Below, one piece after another: positions 1 to 7,085 of a DNA stretch of 14,046 bases. Numbering within the stretch: position 1 is the first letter of the stretch; the number at the start of each line of letters is the position of its first letter. The stretch covers positions 1-14,046 of the forward strand of contig URTZ01000036.1 of the NCBI GenBank assembly GCA_900550825.1. Direction: 5' to 3'. This DNA comes from an uncultured Collinsella sp. (GTDB lineage Bacteria; Actinomycetota; Coriobacteriia; Coriobacteriales; Coriobacteriaceae). Both the position numbers and the translations under genes were made by a program. The notes under the pieces are model-generated. The model was not told where the DNA came from and ran no database searches. It saw nothing but the letters and a program-made list of their open reading frames with translations.

Positions 1-252
1 GCCCGCCTGCTCCACGCCGTGGCGAACCTTGACCAAGCGCGTAGGCACGGCGGGGCTGCTGGGGGCCTCCTGCAGCACGTAGCCGCGGTTGGTCGCCACG
101 ATATCGTGCCCATCGGCGCGCAGCAGGGCGATGTCCTGCACCACGATCTGGCGGCTCACACCCACCTCGCGGGCAAGCGCGCTGCCCGATACGGGCCCCT
201 TGGCCCCCTCGAGCACGGCCATGATGGCACGGCGACGCTCGCGGGCGTTCAT
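1..252 (-). CDS. niaR: NiaR (YrxA) family nicotinate-responsive transcriptional repressor, 5' part only
   Basis: The reading frame starts at the minus-strand ATG at 252-250 and runs off the left edge, so only the first 84 residues are visible. They form a winged helix-turn-helix of the HTH_11 type: RRRAIMAVLEG, then VSGSALAREVGVSRQIVVQDI as the helix-turn-helix, then ALLRARDGHDIVATNRGYVL as the wing. This matches the N-terminal half of NiaR, which in Firmicutes and Thermotoga represses NAD synthesis and niacin uptake genes using nicotinate as co-repressor. The C-terminal 3H ligand domain would begin near residue 78 (KVRHGVEQ). The ATG overlaps the nadC stop codon by one base (TAATG), so it is the fourth gene of the nadABC operon. 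A matching palindromic operator lies upstream of nadA, which supports the call and implies autoregulation. Confidence 0.88.
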   Translation of the reverse strand, partial: MNARERRRAIMAVLEGAKGPVSGSALAREVGVSRQIVVQDIALLRADGHDIVATNRGYVLQEAPSSPAVPTRLVKVRHGVEQAG

Positions 253-1112
253 TATTTACCGTCCAGCAGACGCAGGTGCTTAAGCGAGAGGTCGAGAATC
301 GGCGCAGAGTGCGTCAGGGCGCCCGAGCTAATAAAGTCAACGCCCAGGTCGGCAAGCGCGCGGATATTGCTGGCATCCACGTTGCCCGAACACTCGGTCT
401 TGGCACGGCCGGCGATAAGTTCAATCGCGGCAGCCATATCGTCGTGGGTCATGTTGTCGAACATGATGATGTCGGCGCCGGCCTCCATGGCCTCGCGCAC
501 CATGTCCAGGTTCTCGCACTCGATCTCGACCGTCGTGGTAAACGATGCATGGGCGCGCGCCATCTCGATCGCACGCGTCACGCCACCGGCGGCATCGATG
601 TGGTTGTCCTTGAGCATGACGGCCGTCGACAGGTTGTAGCGGTGGTTGCTGCCGCCGCCAATCTCAACCGCCGCCTTCTCAAACACGCGCATGCCCGGCG
701 TGGTCTTGCGCGTGTCGACGAGCACGGTCTTGGTTCCCTCGAGCGCCGCGGCCATGCTGTGCGTATAGGTAGCGATGCCGCTCATGCGCTGCAGGTAGTT
801 GAGCGCCACGCGCTCACCCGAAAGCAGCACGCGCGCATCGCCGCGCACCTGACCCACATGGTCGCCGGCGTGCACCTCGTCGCCATCGGCAACGTCGAGC
901 AGAACCGAGCTCTGCGAATCCAGCAGCTCAAAGGTACGGGCAAACACATCCAAGCCGGCGATGATGCCATCGGCTTTGGCGATGAGCTCCACCGTGGCGG
1001 GACGCGCCGTGGGGCACACGCTCGCCGTGCTCACGTCCTCAAACGTAATGTCCTCGCGCAGAGCCTGCAGAATCAGATCATCGGCGACGAGCTTCATGGT
1101 AATGGGATTCAT
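252..1112 (-). CDS. nadC: Nicotinate-nucleotide pyrophosphorylase (carboxylating), quinolinate phosphoribosyltransferase
   Basis: This 286-residue cytoplasmic enzyme converts quinolinate and PRPP to nicotinate mononucleotide, CO2 and pyrophosphate, the third step of de novo NAD synthesis. The length is normal. Family motifs run in order: RVALNYLQRMSGIAT; the DTRKTTPG phosphate-binding loop at residues 133-140; EIGGGSNHRYNLS followed by MLKDNH; EIECEN; DIIMFDN; and a C-terminal SSGALTHSAP phosphate loop. The start at 1112 is chosen because GGAGGAG lies six bases upstream, inside the end of nadB; a second Met at residue 6 has no comparable ribosome-binding site. Only three bases separate it from the nadB stop, and its own stop overlaps the niaR start, so translation is probably coupled along the operon. 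Confidence 0.96.
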   Translation of the reverse strand: MNPITMKLVADDLILQALREDITFEDVSTASVCPTARPATVELIAKADGIIAGLDVFARTFELLDSQSSVLLDVADGDEVHAGDHVGQVRGDARVLLSGERVALNYLQRMSGIATYTHSMAAALEGTKTVLVDTRKTTPGMRVFEKAAVEIGGGSNHRYNLSTAVMLKDNHIDAAGGVTRAIEMARAHASFTTTVEIECENLDMVREAMEAGADIIMFDNMTHDDMAAAIELIAGRAKTECSGNVDASNIRALADLGVDFISSGALTHSAPILDLSLKHLRLLDGK

Positions 1113-1115
1113 GGT

Positions 1116-2492
1116 CTACTCCTCCACGGCCTGCGTGCCGGCGGCACGGGCCAAATCATCGATTGCCAGGGTGTCGGCGCTCAGGGCGCGATGACGGCCA
1201 TCGAGCGCGGGATCGCCCGCCTGCTCCACTGCGAGCGACTCGCCGGTGCGCATGTACCACGCGGCGCGACGACCCCAGACCAGCGCCTCGAGCAGGCTGT
1301 TTGATGCAAGGCGATTCTTGCCGTGCACGCCGTTGCAGGCCGTCTCACCGGCTGCGTAGAGCTCGGGCATCGAGGTGCGGCCGTCCTTGTCGACCCATAC
1401 GCCGCCCATAAAGTAGTGCTGCGTGGGCGTAACGGGGATGGGCTCGTCCAAGATGTCGCGGCCGTCCTCCAGGCAGCGCGCGCGGATATTGGCAAAGTGC
1501 CCGGTCACCACATCGCGCTCGACGGGGGCAAAGCTCAGCCACTCGTGCTCGGTGCCGTCCTGCTTCATCTGCTCGCGAATAGCGGCGGCGACCACGTCGC
1601 GCGGCTGAAGCTCGTCGGTAAAGCGCTCACCGGCGGCGTTGAGCAAAATCGCGCCCTCGCCGCGGCAGCTCTCGCTGATCAGGAAGGTGCGGCCCGGCTG
1701 CGGCGAGAACAGTCCCGTGGGGTGAATCTGCACGTAGTCCAAATGCTCCATCTTAATGCCATGCTCCTGAGCGATGTAGCAGGCATCGCCCGTGAGCTGC
1801 GGGTAGTTGGTCGAATGGTCGTATACGCCGCCGATACCGCCCGTCGCCCACAGCGTGTGGCGGGCATGGATCTTAAACGGCTCGCCGGCATGCACGCCCT
1901 CGGCGGCATTTACCAGCTCGTCGGCGGGGCGAACCGAGTTGCCCTCGTCCACGGGAACGGCGACGACGCCGGTACACACCGTGGCGTCATCACGCTCGCC
2001 CGTTAGGATGTCGGTCATGGCCACGTGCTCCAAAATCTGCACGTTGTCCAGCTTGCGGACGGCCTGGAGCAGCTTAGTCGTGATCTCCTTGCCGGTGATG
2101 TCGGCATGGAAGGCGATGCGCGGACGGCTATGCGCGCCCTCGCGGGTAAAGTCGAGGCTGCCGTCAGCCCTGCGCTCAAAATCCACGCCCATGGCCAGGA
2201 GGTCGTTGATGACCGAGCGGCTCGAGCGAATCATGATGTCGACGCTCTCGCGGCGGTTCTCATAGTGGCCGGCGTGCATGGTGTCCTCAAAGAAGGCATC
2301 GTAGTCCGAGCCTTCGGGCAGCACGCAGATGCCGCCCTGCGCGAGCATCGAATCGCACTCGTCGACAGCGCCCTTGGAGAGCATGATCACGCGCGTGCTC
2401 GTCGGCAGGTTGAGAGCCGCGTACAAGCCCGCTACGCCGCAGCCGGCAATAACGACGTCGCACTCCATGTCGGGGTATTGTTTGGTTTCCAC
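1116..2492 (-). CDS. nadB: L-aspartate oxidase, short form lacking the C-terminal helical domain
   Basis: This FAD-dependent enzyme oxidises L-aspartate to iminoaspartate, which NadA condenses with dihydroxyacetone phosphate. Visible motifs are the dinucleotide-binding GCGVAG at residues 17-22, MLAQGGI, the REGAHSRPRI segment, IHPTG with His257, ESCRGEGA, LQPRDVVA, TPTQHYFMGG with His359, GRTSMPELYAAGE and the FAD-end motif NRLASNSLLEAL. The start is taken as the GTG at 2492-2490 because GGGAGAGG lies six bases upstream; an upstream in-frame ATG at 2537 would run through the hairpin and has no such site. The protein is 458 residues, against roughly 530-540 in E. coli and B. subtilis. It stops about 45 residues after EALVWG, so the C-terminal three-helix domain is missing while the flavin and capping domains are intact. 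The nadC ribosome-binding site immediately follows, which argues against a recent frameshift. Confidence 0.94.
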   Translation of the reverse strand: METKQYPDMECDVVIAGCGVAGLYAALNLPTSTRVIMLSKGAVDECDSMLAQGGICVLPEGSDYDAFFEDTMHAGHYENRRESVDIMIRSSRSVINDLLAMGVDFERRADGSLDFTREGAHSRPRIAFHADITGKEITTKLLQAVRKLDNVQILEHVAMTDILTGERDDATVCTGVVAVPVDEGNSVRPADELVNAAEGVHAGEPFKIHARHTLWATGGIGGVYDHSTNYPQLTGDACYIAQEHGIKMEHLDYVQIHPTGLFSPQPGRTFLISESCRGEGAILLNAAGERFTDELQPRDVVAAAIREQMKQDGTEHEWLSFAPVERDVVTGHFANIRARCLEDGRDILDEPIPVTPTQHYFMGGVWVDKDGRTSMPELYAAGETACNGVHGKNRLASNSLLEALVWGRRAAWYMRTGESLAVEQAGDPALDGRHRALSADTLAIDDLARAAGTQAVEE

Positions 2493-2511
2493 AGGAATCC
2501 TCTCCCTTGTA

Positions 2512-2544
2512 ATGTGGCATAAGGGATGGTCCCTCATGTCACAT
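2512..2544 (-). other. Intercistronic hairpin between nadA and nadB
   Basis: Positions 2512-2526 and 2530-2544 form a 15-position stem with a 3-nt loop and two mismatches (2517/2539 and 2521/2535). It begins six bases after the nadA stop codon and ends about 20 bases before the nadB start. No run of T follows it in the direction of transcription, so it does not look like an intrinsic terminator. A role in mRNA processing or stability, or in setting the NadA:NadB ratio, is inference. Confidence 0.5.
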
Positions 2545-2549
2545 CTGGC

Positions 2550-3575
2550 TTAGCGTGCTGCGTACTCGAGCATACGGTCGAGCGTAAGTTTGGCCTGGTC
2601 GGCAGCCTCGTCCGACACGCCGATCTGCACCTCGCCCTCGCCCGTCTCCAGGCAGCGCACGAGCTTTTCGAGCGTAATGAGGTCCATGTTGACGCAGGTG
2701 GGCTGCACCGCGGGGAAGTAGAACTTCTTGCCGGTGCCCTGGCAGCGGCGCTCGAGCTCGTAGAGCACGCCGCGGACCGTCACGATGATGAACTCGCTCG
2801 CGTCGGACTCCTCGGCATACTTGATGATGCCGGCGGTGGAGCCGATGTAGTCGGCCTCGGCAAGGACGTCGGCCTTGCACTCAGGATGCGCCAGCACGAG
2901 CGCGTCGGGGTGGGCCTCCGTCGCGTCGACGATCTGCTCGACGGTAATGATGTGATGGCGCGGGCAGTAGCCGTTGTTGAGGGTGACGTGCTTTTGCGGC
3001 ACCTGCTCGGCTACGAAGCGTCCCAGGTTTTGATCGGGAATGAACAGGACATGCTGCTGCGGCAGCTCGGACACGATCTTAACGGCGTTGGAGCTGGTGA
3101 CGCACACGTCGCTCCAGCTCTTGATCTCGACCGTGGAGTTGACGTAGCAGACGACAGCCAGGTCGTCGCCGTACTCGGCGCGCGCCGCGTCGACCGTCTC
3201 GTGCTTGACCATGTGCGCCATGGGACAGTCCGCGCCCGGCTCGGGCAGCAGCACGGTCTTGGTGGGGTTGAGCAGCTTGGCGCTCTCGCCCATAAACTCC
3301 ACGCCGCACAACACGATGGTCTGCTGCGGCAGGCTCTTGGCGAGCTTGGCCAGGTAGAAGCTGTCGCCGACGTAATCAGCCACGGCCTGCACCTCGGGCG
3401 CCACGTAATAGTGCGCCAGGATCACCGCGTCACGTTGGGTTTTTAGTTGCTGAATGGCCTCGACGAGCTCTGCGGGCACCAGTGCCGCACGCTCCGTTGC
3501 CGTCGTTGCCGATGCCAGGCCGGCCGCGATATCGCGTGCAAGCTCCGACGCATCCATGTTCGCGCTCTGTGCCAT
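2550..3575 (-). CDS. nadA: Quinolinate synthase A, [4Fe-4S] enzyme
   Basis: NadA condenses iminoaspartate with dihydroxyacetone phosphate to give quinolinate. The 341-residue protein has the three cluster cysteines of the family: Cys90 in LCGVEFMGE, Cys204 in GYCPRHH and Cys294 in PTCVNM. Other conserved stretches are ILAHYY (52-57), GDSFYLA, CYVNSTVEIK, CVTSSNA, FIPDQNLG and LAHPEC. An N-terminal stretch of about 35 residues, rich in Ala, precedes the conserved core. The ATG at 3575-3573 is preferred over the TTG immediately before it because AGAGGGG sits at the right distance upstream. It is the first gene of the operon, with its promoter and palindromic operator 36-85 bases upstream. Oxygen-sensitive cluster chemistry fits an anaerobe. 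Confidence 0.96.
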   Translation of the reverse strand: MAQSANMDASELARDIAAGLASATTATERAALVPAELVEAIQQLKTQRDAVILAHYYVAPEVQAVADYVGDSFYLAKLAKSLPQQTIVLCGVEFMGESAKLLNPTKTVLLPEPGADCPMAHMVKHETVDAARAEYGDDLAVVCYVNSTVEIKSWSDVCVTSSNAVKIVSELPQQHVLFIPDQNLGRFVAEQVPQKHVTLNNGYCPRHHIITVEQIVDATEAHPDALVLAHPECKADVLAEADYIGSTAGIIKYAEESDASEFIIVTVRGVLYELERRCQGTGKKFYFPAVQPTCVNMDLITLEKLVRCLETGEGEVQIGVSDEAADQAKLTLDRMLEYAAR

Positions 3576-3610
3576 CAAGGCCCCTCTCTTTTGGCGAATC
3601 TTGGGGCTTT

Positions 3611-3639
3611 AGTATGACACCTAGGTTTACAGCTGACAA
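3611..3639 (-). promoter_or_regulatory. Promoter of the nadA-nadB-nadC-niaR operon
   Basis: Reading the minus strand, TTGTCA (3639-3634) is followed by exactly 17 bases and then CATACT (3616-3611). These match the sigma-70 -35 and -10 consensus with one and two mismatches. The -35 box and the entire spacer lie inside the palindrome at 3617-3660, so bound repressor would block RNA polymerase. The predicted transcript starts near 3604, about 30 bases before the nadA start. Confidence 0.75.
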
Positions 3640-3660
3640 GACAGCTGTAAACCTAGGTGT
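3617..3660. promoter_or_regulatory. Palindromic operator, probable NiaR binding site
   Basis: A perfect 19-bp inverted repeat has arms ACACCTAGGTTTACAGCTG (3617-3635) and its reverse complement (3642-3660), separated by ACAAGA. The inner part, TTTACAGCTG on one side and CAGCTGTAAA on the other around a TGTC-type centre, resembles the NiaR operator described for Firmicutes and Thermotoga (recalled form TTTACAnnTGTC and its mirror image). The outer ACCTAGGT extensions make it longer than that core. It lies directly before nadA, and the operon ends in a niaR gene. Assignment to NiaR is inference from the motif and the context; a hairpin function in RNA is unlikely because the predicted transcript starts downstream of it. 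Confidence 0.82.
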
Positions 3661-3798
3661 AAAGTTGAAATAAAGATTCAATCGTGTGGCAGGTCCATAT
3701 TCGAACTGGCAAGCTGAGGATAGCTGAGCTCTCGATGGCGCAGGAGGCATCTTTCGCCACCGCAATACCGCTTGGCGCGAGTTGCACGCCGTGGGGCG

Positions 3799-3833
3799 CA
3801 AACGGTCCGCACCCCCACAAGCGGTCCGCACCC
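3799..3833. repeat. Tandem 16-nt direct repeat upstream of the LytTR regulator gene, possible operator
   Basis: Two copies of CAA(A/G)CGGTCCGCACCC lie at 3799-3814 and 3818-3833, identical at 15 of 16 positions with a 19-bp period. They end 35 bp before the start codon of the response regulator at 3869, over the expected -35 region of a weak promoter (possible -10 CAAAAT at 3841-3846). LytTR regulators typically bind pairs of direct repeats spaced by about two helical turns, so autoregulation is plausible. The rest of the 3661-3868 stretch holds nothing else I recognise. Confidence 0.5.
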
Positions 3834-3868
3834 AATGTGGCAAAATCGAACTACTAAGGGGGCTTAGA

Positions 3869-4591
3869 ATGCTCAAGATTATTGCCTGCGACGATGATGT
3901 CGCTTTTCTAGATAGACTGCACCGGATGATCGACCGTTGGTCGACCGAGACGGGCACGACGGTCGATGTTGCGCTCGTCACGCGCGGCGAGGACCTGCTG
4001 GCCCGCCATGCCGCATCGCGCGCCGACATCATTCTGCTCGACATGATCATGCCGCTCGTCAACGGCATGGACACCGCACGCGAACTGCGCCAGGCCGACA
4101 CCGCCGTGCGCCTGGTGTTCCTCACCTCGTCGCCCGAGTTCGCGCTGGAATCCTACGAGGTCCGCGCCTTCGACTATCTGCTCAAGCCCGTGACTTACGA
4201 ACGCCTGGCGCAGTTACTCGACGAGCTTTCGAGCATGCGCCCGGCGGCAACCGACGAGCTCGTGATCAAAACTTCCTTTGGCTACCACGCCCTGCGCCTG
4301 TCCGACATCGAATATGCCGAGGCGCGCAACAAGCACGTGGTCTTCCACCTGCGCGACGGACGCGATATCGAGGCACTCGAGCCGTTCCGCAGCATCGAGG
4401 ACCGACTGGCCCAAAACGCGACCTTCTTTAAGTGCCACCGCAGCTACCAGGTCAATCTGCGCAACATCGACCACTTTAACCGCACGGAAATCGTCATGCG
4501 CTCGGGCGCGTGCATACCGCTCGCGCGCAGCTGCAAGCAAGGATTCCAAGACGCCTACTTTGCGGTGCGGTTCGAGGGCGGGAGACGCTGA
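3869..4591 (+). CDS. LytTR-family response regulator (AgrA/LytR type)
   Basis: This 240-residue cytoplasmic regulator has an N-terminal receiver domain (about residues 1-120) and a C-terminal LytTR DNA-binding domain (about 135-235). Receiver residues are the acidic triad DDD at 8-10, phospho-acceptor Asp58 in LLDMIMP, Thr86/Ser87 and Lys106 in YLLKP. The LytTR part shows IEYAEARNKHVVFHL, then FFKCHRSYQVNLRNI and IPLARSCKQGF, the normal order in this family. The ATG at 3869 is chosen because AAGGGGG lies six bases upstream and the receiver domain begins immediately. Its stop overlaps the next gene's start (TGATG), so it forms a pair with the downstream kinase. The regulated genes are not evident; the direct repeats upstream suggest it controls itself. 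Confidence 0.93.
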   Translation: MLKIIACDDDVAFLDRLHRMIDRWSTETGTTVDVALVTRGEDLLARHAASRADIILLDMIMPLVNGMDTARELRQADTAVRLVFLTSSPEFALESYEVRAFDYLLKPVTYERLAQLLDELSSMRPAATDELVIKTSFGYHALRLSDIEYAEARNKHVVFHLRDGRDIEALEPFRSIEDRLAQNATFFKCHRSYQVNLRNIDHFNRTEIVMRSGACIPLARSCKQGFQDAYFAVRFEGGRR

Positions 4592-5868
4592 TGCTTTCCT
4601 CGGCAGAACTGGTACTTTGGGCAATCCACCATGCGACGACGTTGCTCTTTGGCGTCTTTGCCTCGGCGGCGCTGTGCGGTGTCGAGATCAACCGGCGTCA
4701 TGCGCTTGAGCTGCTGGGGGTCGGCGTCGTGACCGGTGCCGCCTTCTCGATCGCCAATGCCGTCGGCGGCGAGCTTTTCGCCCGCCAGGTATATCCGCTC
4801 GTCGTGCATCTGCCGCTCGTCATCTATTTGTGCGCGCGCTACCGCCTGAGCCCGCTGCTTGCCGTGCTCGGCATTACGAGTGCCTATCTGAGCTGCCAGT
4901 TCAGCAATTGGATGGGCATCGCCGCATTTGCCGCAACCGATTCTCAGATCGCGTACTATCTGGCGCGCATCGCGACCACACTCGCCGTCTTTGCCGTCCT
5001 GTTGCATTGGGCCGGCGACATCGGTCCGCGCTTGGCGATTAAAAGCACCACCGAGCTGGGCATCCTTTTAATCCTGCCGCTCGTCTATTACGTCTTTGAC
5101 TATGCCACCAACGTCTACACCACGCTGTTCCACTCGGGCTCGGTGGTGACGGTTGAGTTTTTGTCATTTGCGCTCTGTGCCTTCTATCTTATGTTTCTTG
5201 CCGTTTACCTGCGCGAATACGAAGAAAAGGAAACCGCCGAGCGAGAGCGCTGGATGCTCGAGACGCGCGACAACTCCGCCATCAAAGAGCTCGAGGCCTG
5301 GCGCCAATCTGGACGCGAGCTGTCGATCCTTCGCCACGACATGCGGCACTTTTTGCGCGGTCTGGCCATTCTTGTTGAGGAAGGGCACATCGACGAGGCG
5401 CTCGATCGCATCGATGAGCTCTGCGAGGCCAACGACCGCACCGCCGTGCGCCGTTACTGCGCCAACGAGACCGTCAACATCGTGCTTTCGTCATTTAGTT
5501 CGGATATCAACAAGCACGGCATCACCGCCGACCTGCGTGCCGCCGTGCCCGAAACCGTTCACGTGGGCGATGCCGACCTGTTCAGTGTGCTTTCGAACGC
5601 CCTGGAAAACGCCATCATCGCTGCAAGCGCCGCCCCCGAAGGCAAACGCTTTGTCGACCTTGACCTGCGGCTTGAGGACGGCCAGCTGCTGCTTTTGGTT
5701 TCCAACACGTTTGGACGCGCGCCGCGCATGGTCGACGGCATGCCCGTGACCCAACACGCCGGCCACGGTTTTGGCACCAAGAGCATTAAGCTTGCCGTGG
5801 AGCGCATGAGCGGCAACTGCCAGTTCCGCATTAACGGCGACCGATTTGAGCTGCGCGCTGTGATGTAG
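4591..5868 (+). CDS. GHKL-domain membrane sensor histidine kinase (AgrC-like)
   Basis: This 425-residue protein has a hydrophobic N-terminal half with about six or seven membrane segments (roughly residues 7-30, 38-60, 66-82, 87-110, 118-141, 155-172 and 186-207). A charged coiled region (about 208-245) and a cytoplasmic kinase follow. The phospho-acceptor is probably His249 in SILRHDMRHFL, an H-box typical of AgrC-like kinases. The GHKL ATPase shows the N-box NALENAI (Asn336, Asn340) and the G-box GHGFGTKS (391-398). It begins in the stop codon of the response regulator, so the two are almost certainly partners. No agrB-like processing peptidase or short pheromone gene is nearby, so the signal is unknown. 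I see no convincing terminator between 5869 and the convergent gene at 5932. Confidence 0.9.
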   Translation: MLSSAELVLWAIHHATTLLFGVFASAALCGVEINRRHALELLGVGVVTGAAFSIANAVGGELFARQVYPLVVHLPLVIYLCARYRLSPLLAVLGITSAYLSCQFSNWMGIAAFAATDSQIAYYLARIATTLAVFAVLLHWAGDIGPRLAIKSTTELGILLILPLVYYVFDYATNVYTTLFHSGSVVTVEFLSFALCAFYLMFLAVYLREYEEKETAERERWMLETRDNSAIKELEAWRQSGRELSILRHDMRHFLRGLAILVEEGHIDEALDRIDELCEANDRTAVRRYCANETVNIVLSSFSSDINKHGITADLRAAVPETVHVGDADLFSVLSNALENAIIAASAAPEGKRFVDLDLRLEDGQLLLLVSNTFGRAPRMVDGMPVTQHAGHGFGTKSIKLAVERMSGNCQFRINGDRFELRAVM

Positions 5869-5931
5869 GGGCGCGACACTGGACTCGTGGCGCGACTCAA
5901 CCGCCCGGGTCGCCTTGCCGGCGCAAGCCCG

Positions 5932-6501
5932 CTACAGCGGCGCGGCCGCCGGGGTCAGCTGCTTAATGTAGGCCCACATGCGCTGCTTGGCGGCCTTGTC
6001 GGTGAGCGCCGCCTCAAAACCGTCGAGCGCCAGCACTCGGCGCCCTTGCACATGGGCGACCAGACCGGGCTTGAGCATGGCGGTGTCAAAGTCCTCGATC
6101 GCCACGAGCATATCGGCATAGGTCTCGCGCATCATGTCTGCCGCACTGTTGTCCAGCAGCAGCACCGCCTCGGGATCCAGCGCCTCGAGCGCCTCGCGGA
6201 ACAGCTCGCACGGCAGGGCGTGGCCCACCGCCACCGTTCCGTCACCCGCGCCGGCGACGCTTGCCAGCACGCAAAAATCCTCGGGCGCATAGCCGATGGC
6301 CCCGAGCGCCTTACGCAGCGCCGCGCCATCCGCGCCCGCGGCAAGCTCGCCGCCCGAGCGCTCGGCTTCATCCAAATCGCCTTTTACCAGCACAATTGGC
6401 GAGCACGCGTTGCCTGCGATGCGCACGCCACGACCCGCAAGCGATGCGAGCTCCTGCTCGGCCGCCTGAGCGATGGCTTCTTTTTTCTGGCTTTGTGACA
6501 T
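5932..6501 (-). CDS. Uncharacterised protein with a possible degenerate uracil-DNA-glycosylase fold
   Basis: I do not recognise this 189-residue soluble protein by name. Its layout resembles family 4 uracil-DNA glycosylases: a helix ALRKALGAIGYAPEDFCVLAS where those enzymes have the L..lL...gl....vyitN segment; then ELFREALEALDPEAVLLLDNSAAD where they have the LRPKVIVALGrtAA segment; and LALDGFEAALTDKAAKQRMWAY where they have the HPayLL..p..K...W segment. The catalytic His-Pro of that last motif is Asp-Gly here, no GEAPG motif is visible near the N-terminus, and there is no Cys cluster, so activity as a glycosylase is doubtful. The start at 6501 is favoured by GGAGAG about nine bases upstream. 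It has its own promoter region shared back-to-back with trxA. Confidence 0.7.
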   Translation of the reverse strand: MSQSQKKEAIAQAAEQELASLAGRGVRIAGNACSPIVLVKGDLDEAERSGGELAAGADGAALRKALGAIGYAPEDFCVLASVAGAGDGTVAVGHALPCELFREALEALDPEAVLLLDNSAADMMRETYADMLVAIEDFDTAMLKPGLVAHVQGRRVLALDGFEAALTDKAAKQRMWAYIKQLTPAAAPL

Positions 6502-6535
6502 AGGTATGCGCTCTCCAATCGTTTGCGTGGGCACC

Positions 6536-6541
6536 ATTATA
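6536..6541 (-). promoter_or_regulatory. -10 box for the 5932-6501 gene
   Basis: The minus strand carries a perfect TATAAT at 6541-6536, about 35 bases before the start codon at 6501, which would give a leader of roughly 28 bases. A matching -35 box is poor (ACCACT at a 17-bp spacing), so the call rests on the -10 box and its position. Confidence 0.5.
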
Positions 6542-6643
6542 TAAAAGAGCCGCCCGCGAGTGGTTGCTTTGCGGGCCGCTGGGTATAAGCACGGTCGTAC
6601 TGAGTTTTACGCGGTCGAGCCGCGTCGCATTATGGAGGTCACC

Positions 6644-6964
6644 ATGGCTGACATTAAGCAGATTACCCCCGAGAACTTCGACGCCACCGTCAACGGCAGC
6701 CTTCCCGTGCTGGTTGATTTTTGGGCTCCCTGGTGCGGCCCCTGCCGTTCGCTGTCGCCCATCGTTGACGAGGTGGCCGACGAGCTGGCAGGCAGGCTTG
6801 CCGTCGCCAAGTGCAACGTCGACGATAACCAGGACTTGGCCATGAAGTATGGCGTCATGAGCATTCCCACACTCATCGTCTTTAAGGGCGGCCAGGAAGT
6901 CGACCGCTCGGTAGGCGCACTGCCCAAGGCAAGGCTTCAGGCATTGCTGGAGAAGCATTTGTAA
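6644..6964 (+). CDS. trxA: Thioredoxin
   Basis: This is a small cytoplasmic dithiol reductant of 106 residues, the standard length. The active site WCGPC has Cys31 and Cys34, preceded by VDFWAPW; the cis-proline is Pro75 in SIPT, followed by LIVFKGG. Cys57 is an additional, non-active-site cysteine. The ATG at 6644 is chosen because GGAGG lies five bases upstream; longer in-frame extensions lack a ribosome-binding site and do not fit the family. A 6-bp hairpin (6609-6614 with 6620-6625) sits in the leader just before the ribosome-binding site, and a possible -10 box TATAAG lies at 6584-6589. The gene appears monocistronic, with a terminator at 7086-7122. Confidence 0.95.
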   Translation: MADIKQITPENFDATVNGSLPVLVDFWAPWCGPCRSLSPIVDEVADELAGRLAVAKCNVDDNQDLAMKYGVMSIPTLIVFKGGQEVDRSVGALPKARLQALLEKHL

Positions 6965-7085
6965 TACGCTGGTTACATTACGCTGCGCAGCTGCCGTCCA
7001 TGAGCGGATTTAGACCGCTCGCCGGAGTGCTCGGCACACCCCATCCCACCACGGATAGTATGGAAGACACAAACAGCCCCCAGTG

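Noticed and set aside
1..15. 15-nt string shared with position 1215-1229
   Set aside because: Both copies encode Val-Glu-Gln-Ala-Gly in unrelated proteins with the favoured codons; chance is sufficient.
276..1304. Long open frame on the plus strand opposite nadC and nadB
   Set aside because: It is a mirror of GC-rich coding sequence: it lies antisense to well-conserved genes, has low-complexity His/Arg/Gly-rich composition and no domain I recognise.
3617..3660. Palindrome as a terminator or attenuator hairpin
   Set aside because: It lies over the promoter rather than in the predicted transcript and has no T-run on either side; an operator explains it better.
5869..5931. Terminator between the kinase gene and the convergent gene
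   Set aside because: Only a 5-bp CTTGC/GCAAG stem and GC-rich palindromes are present, without a T-run on either strand.
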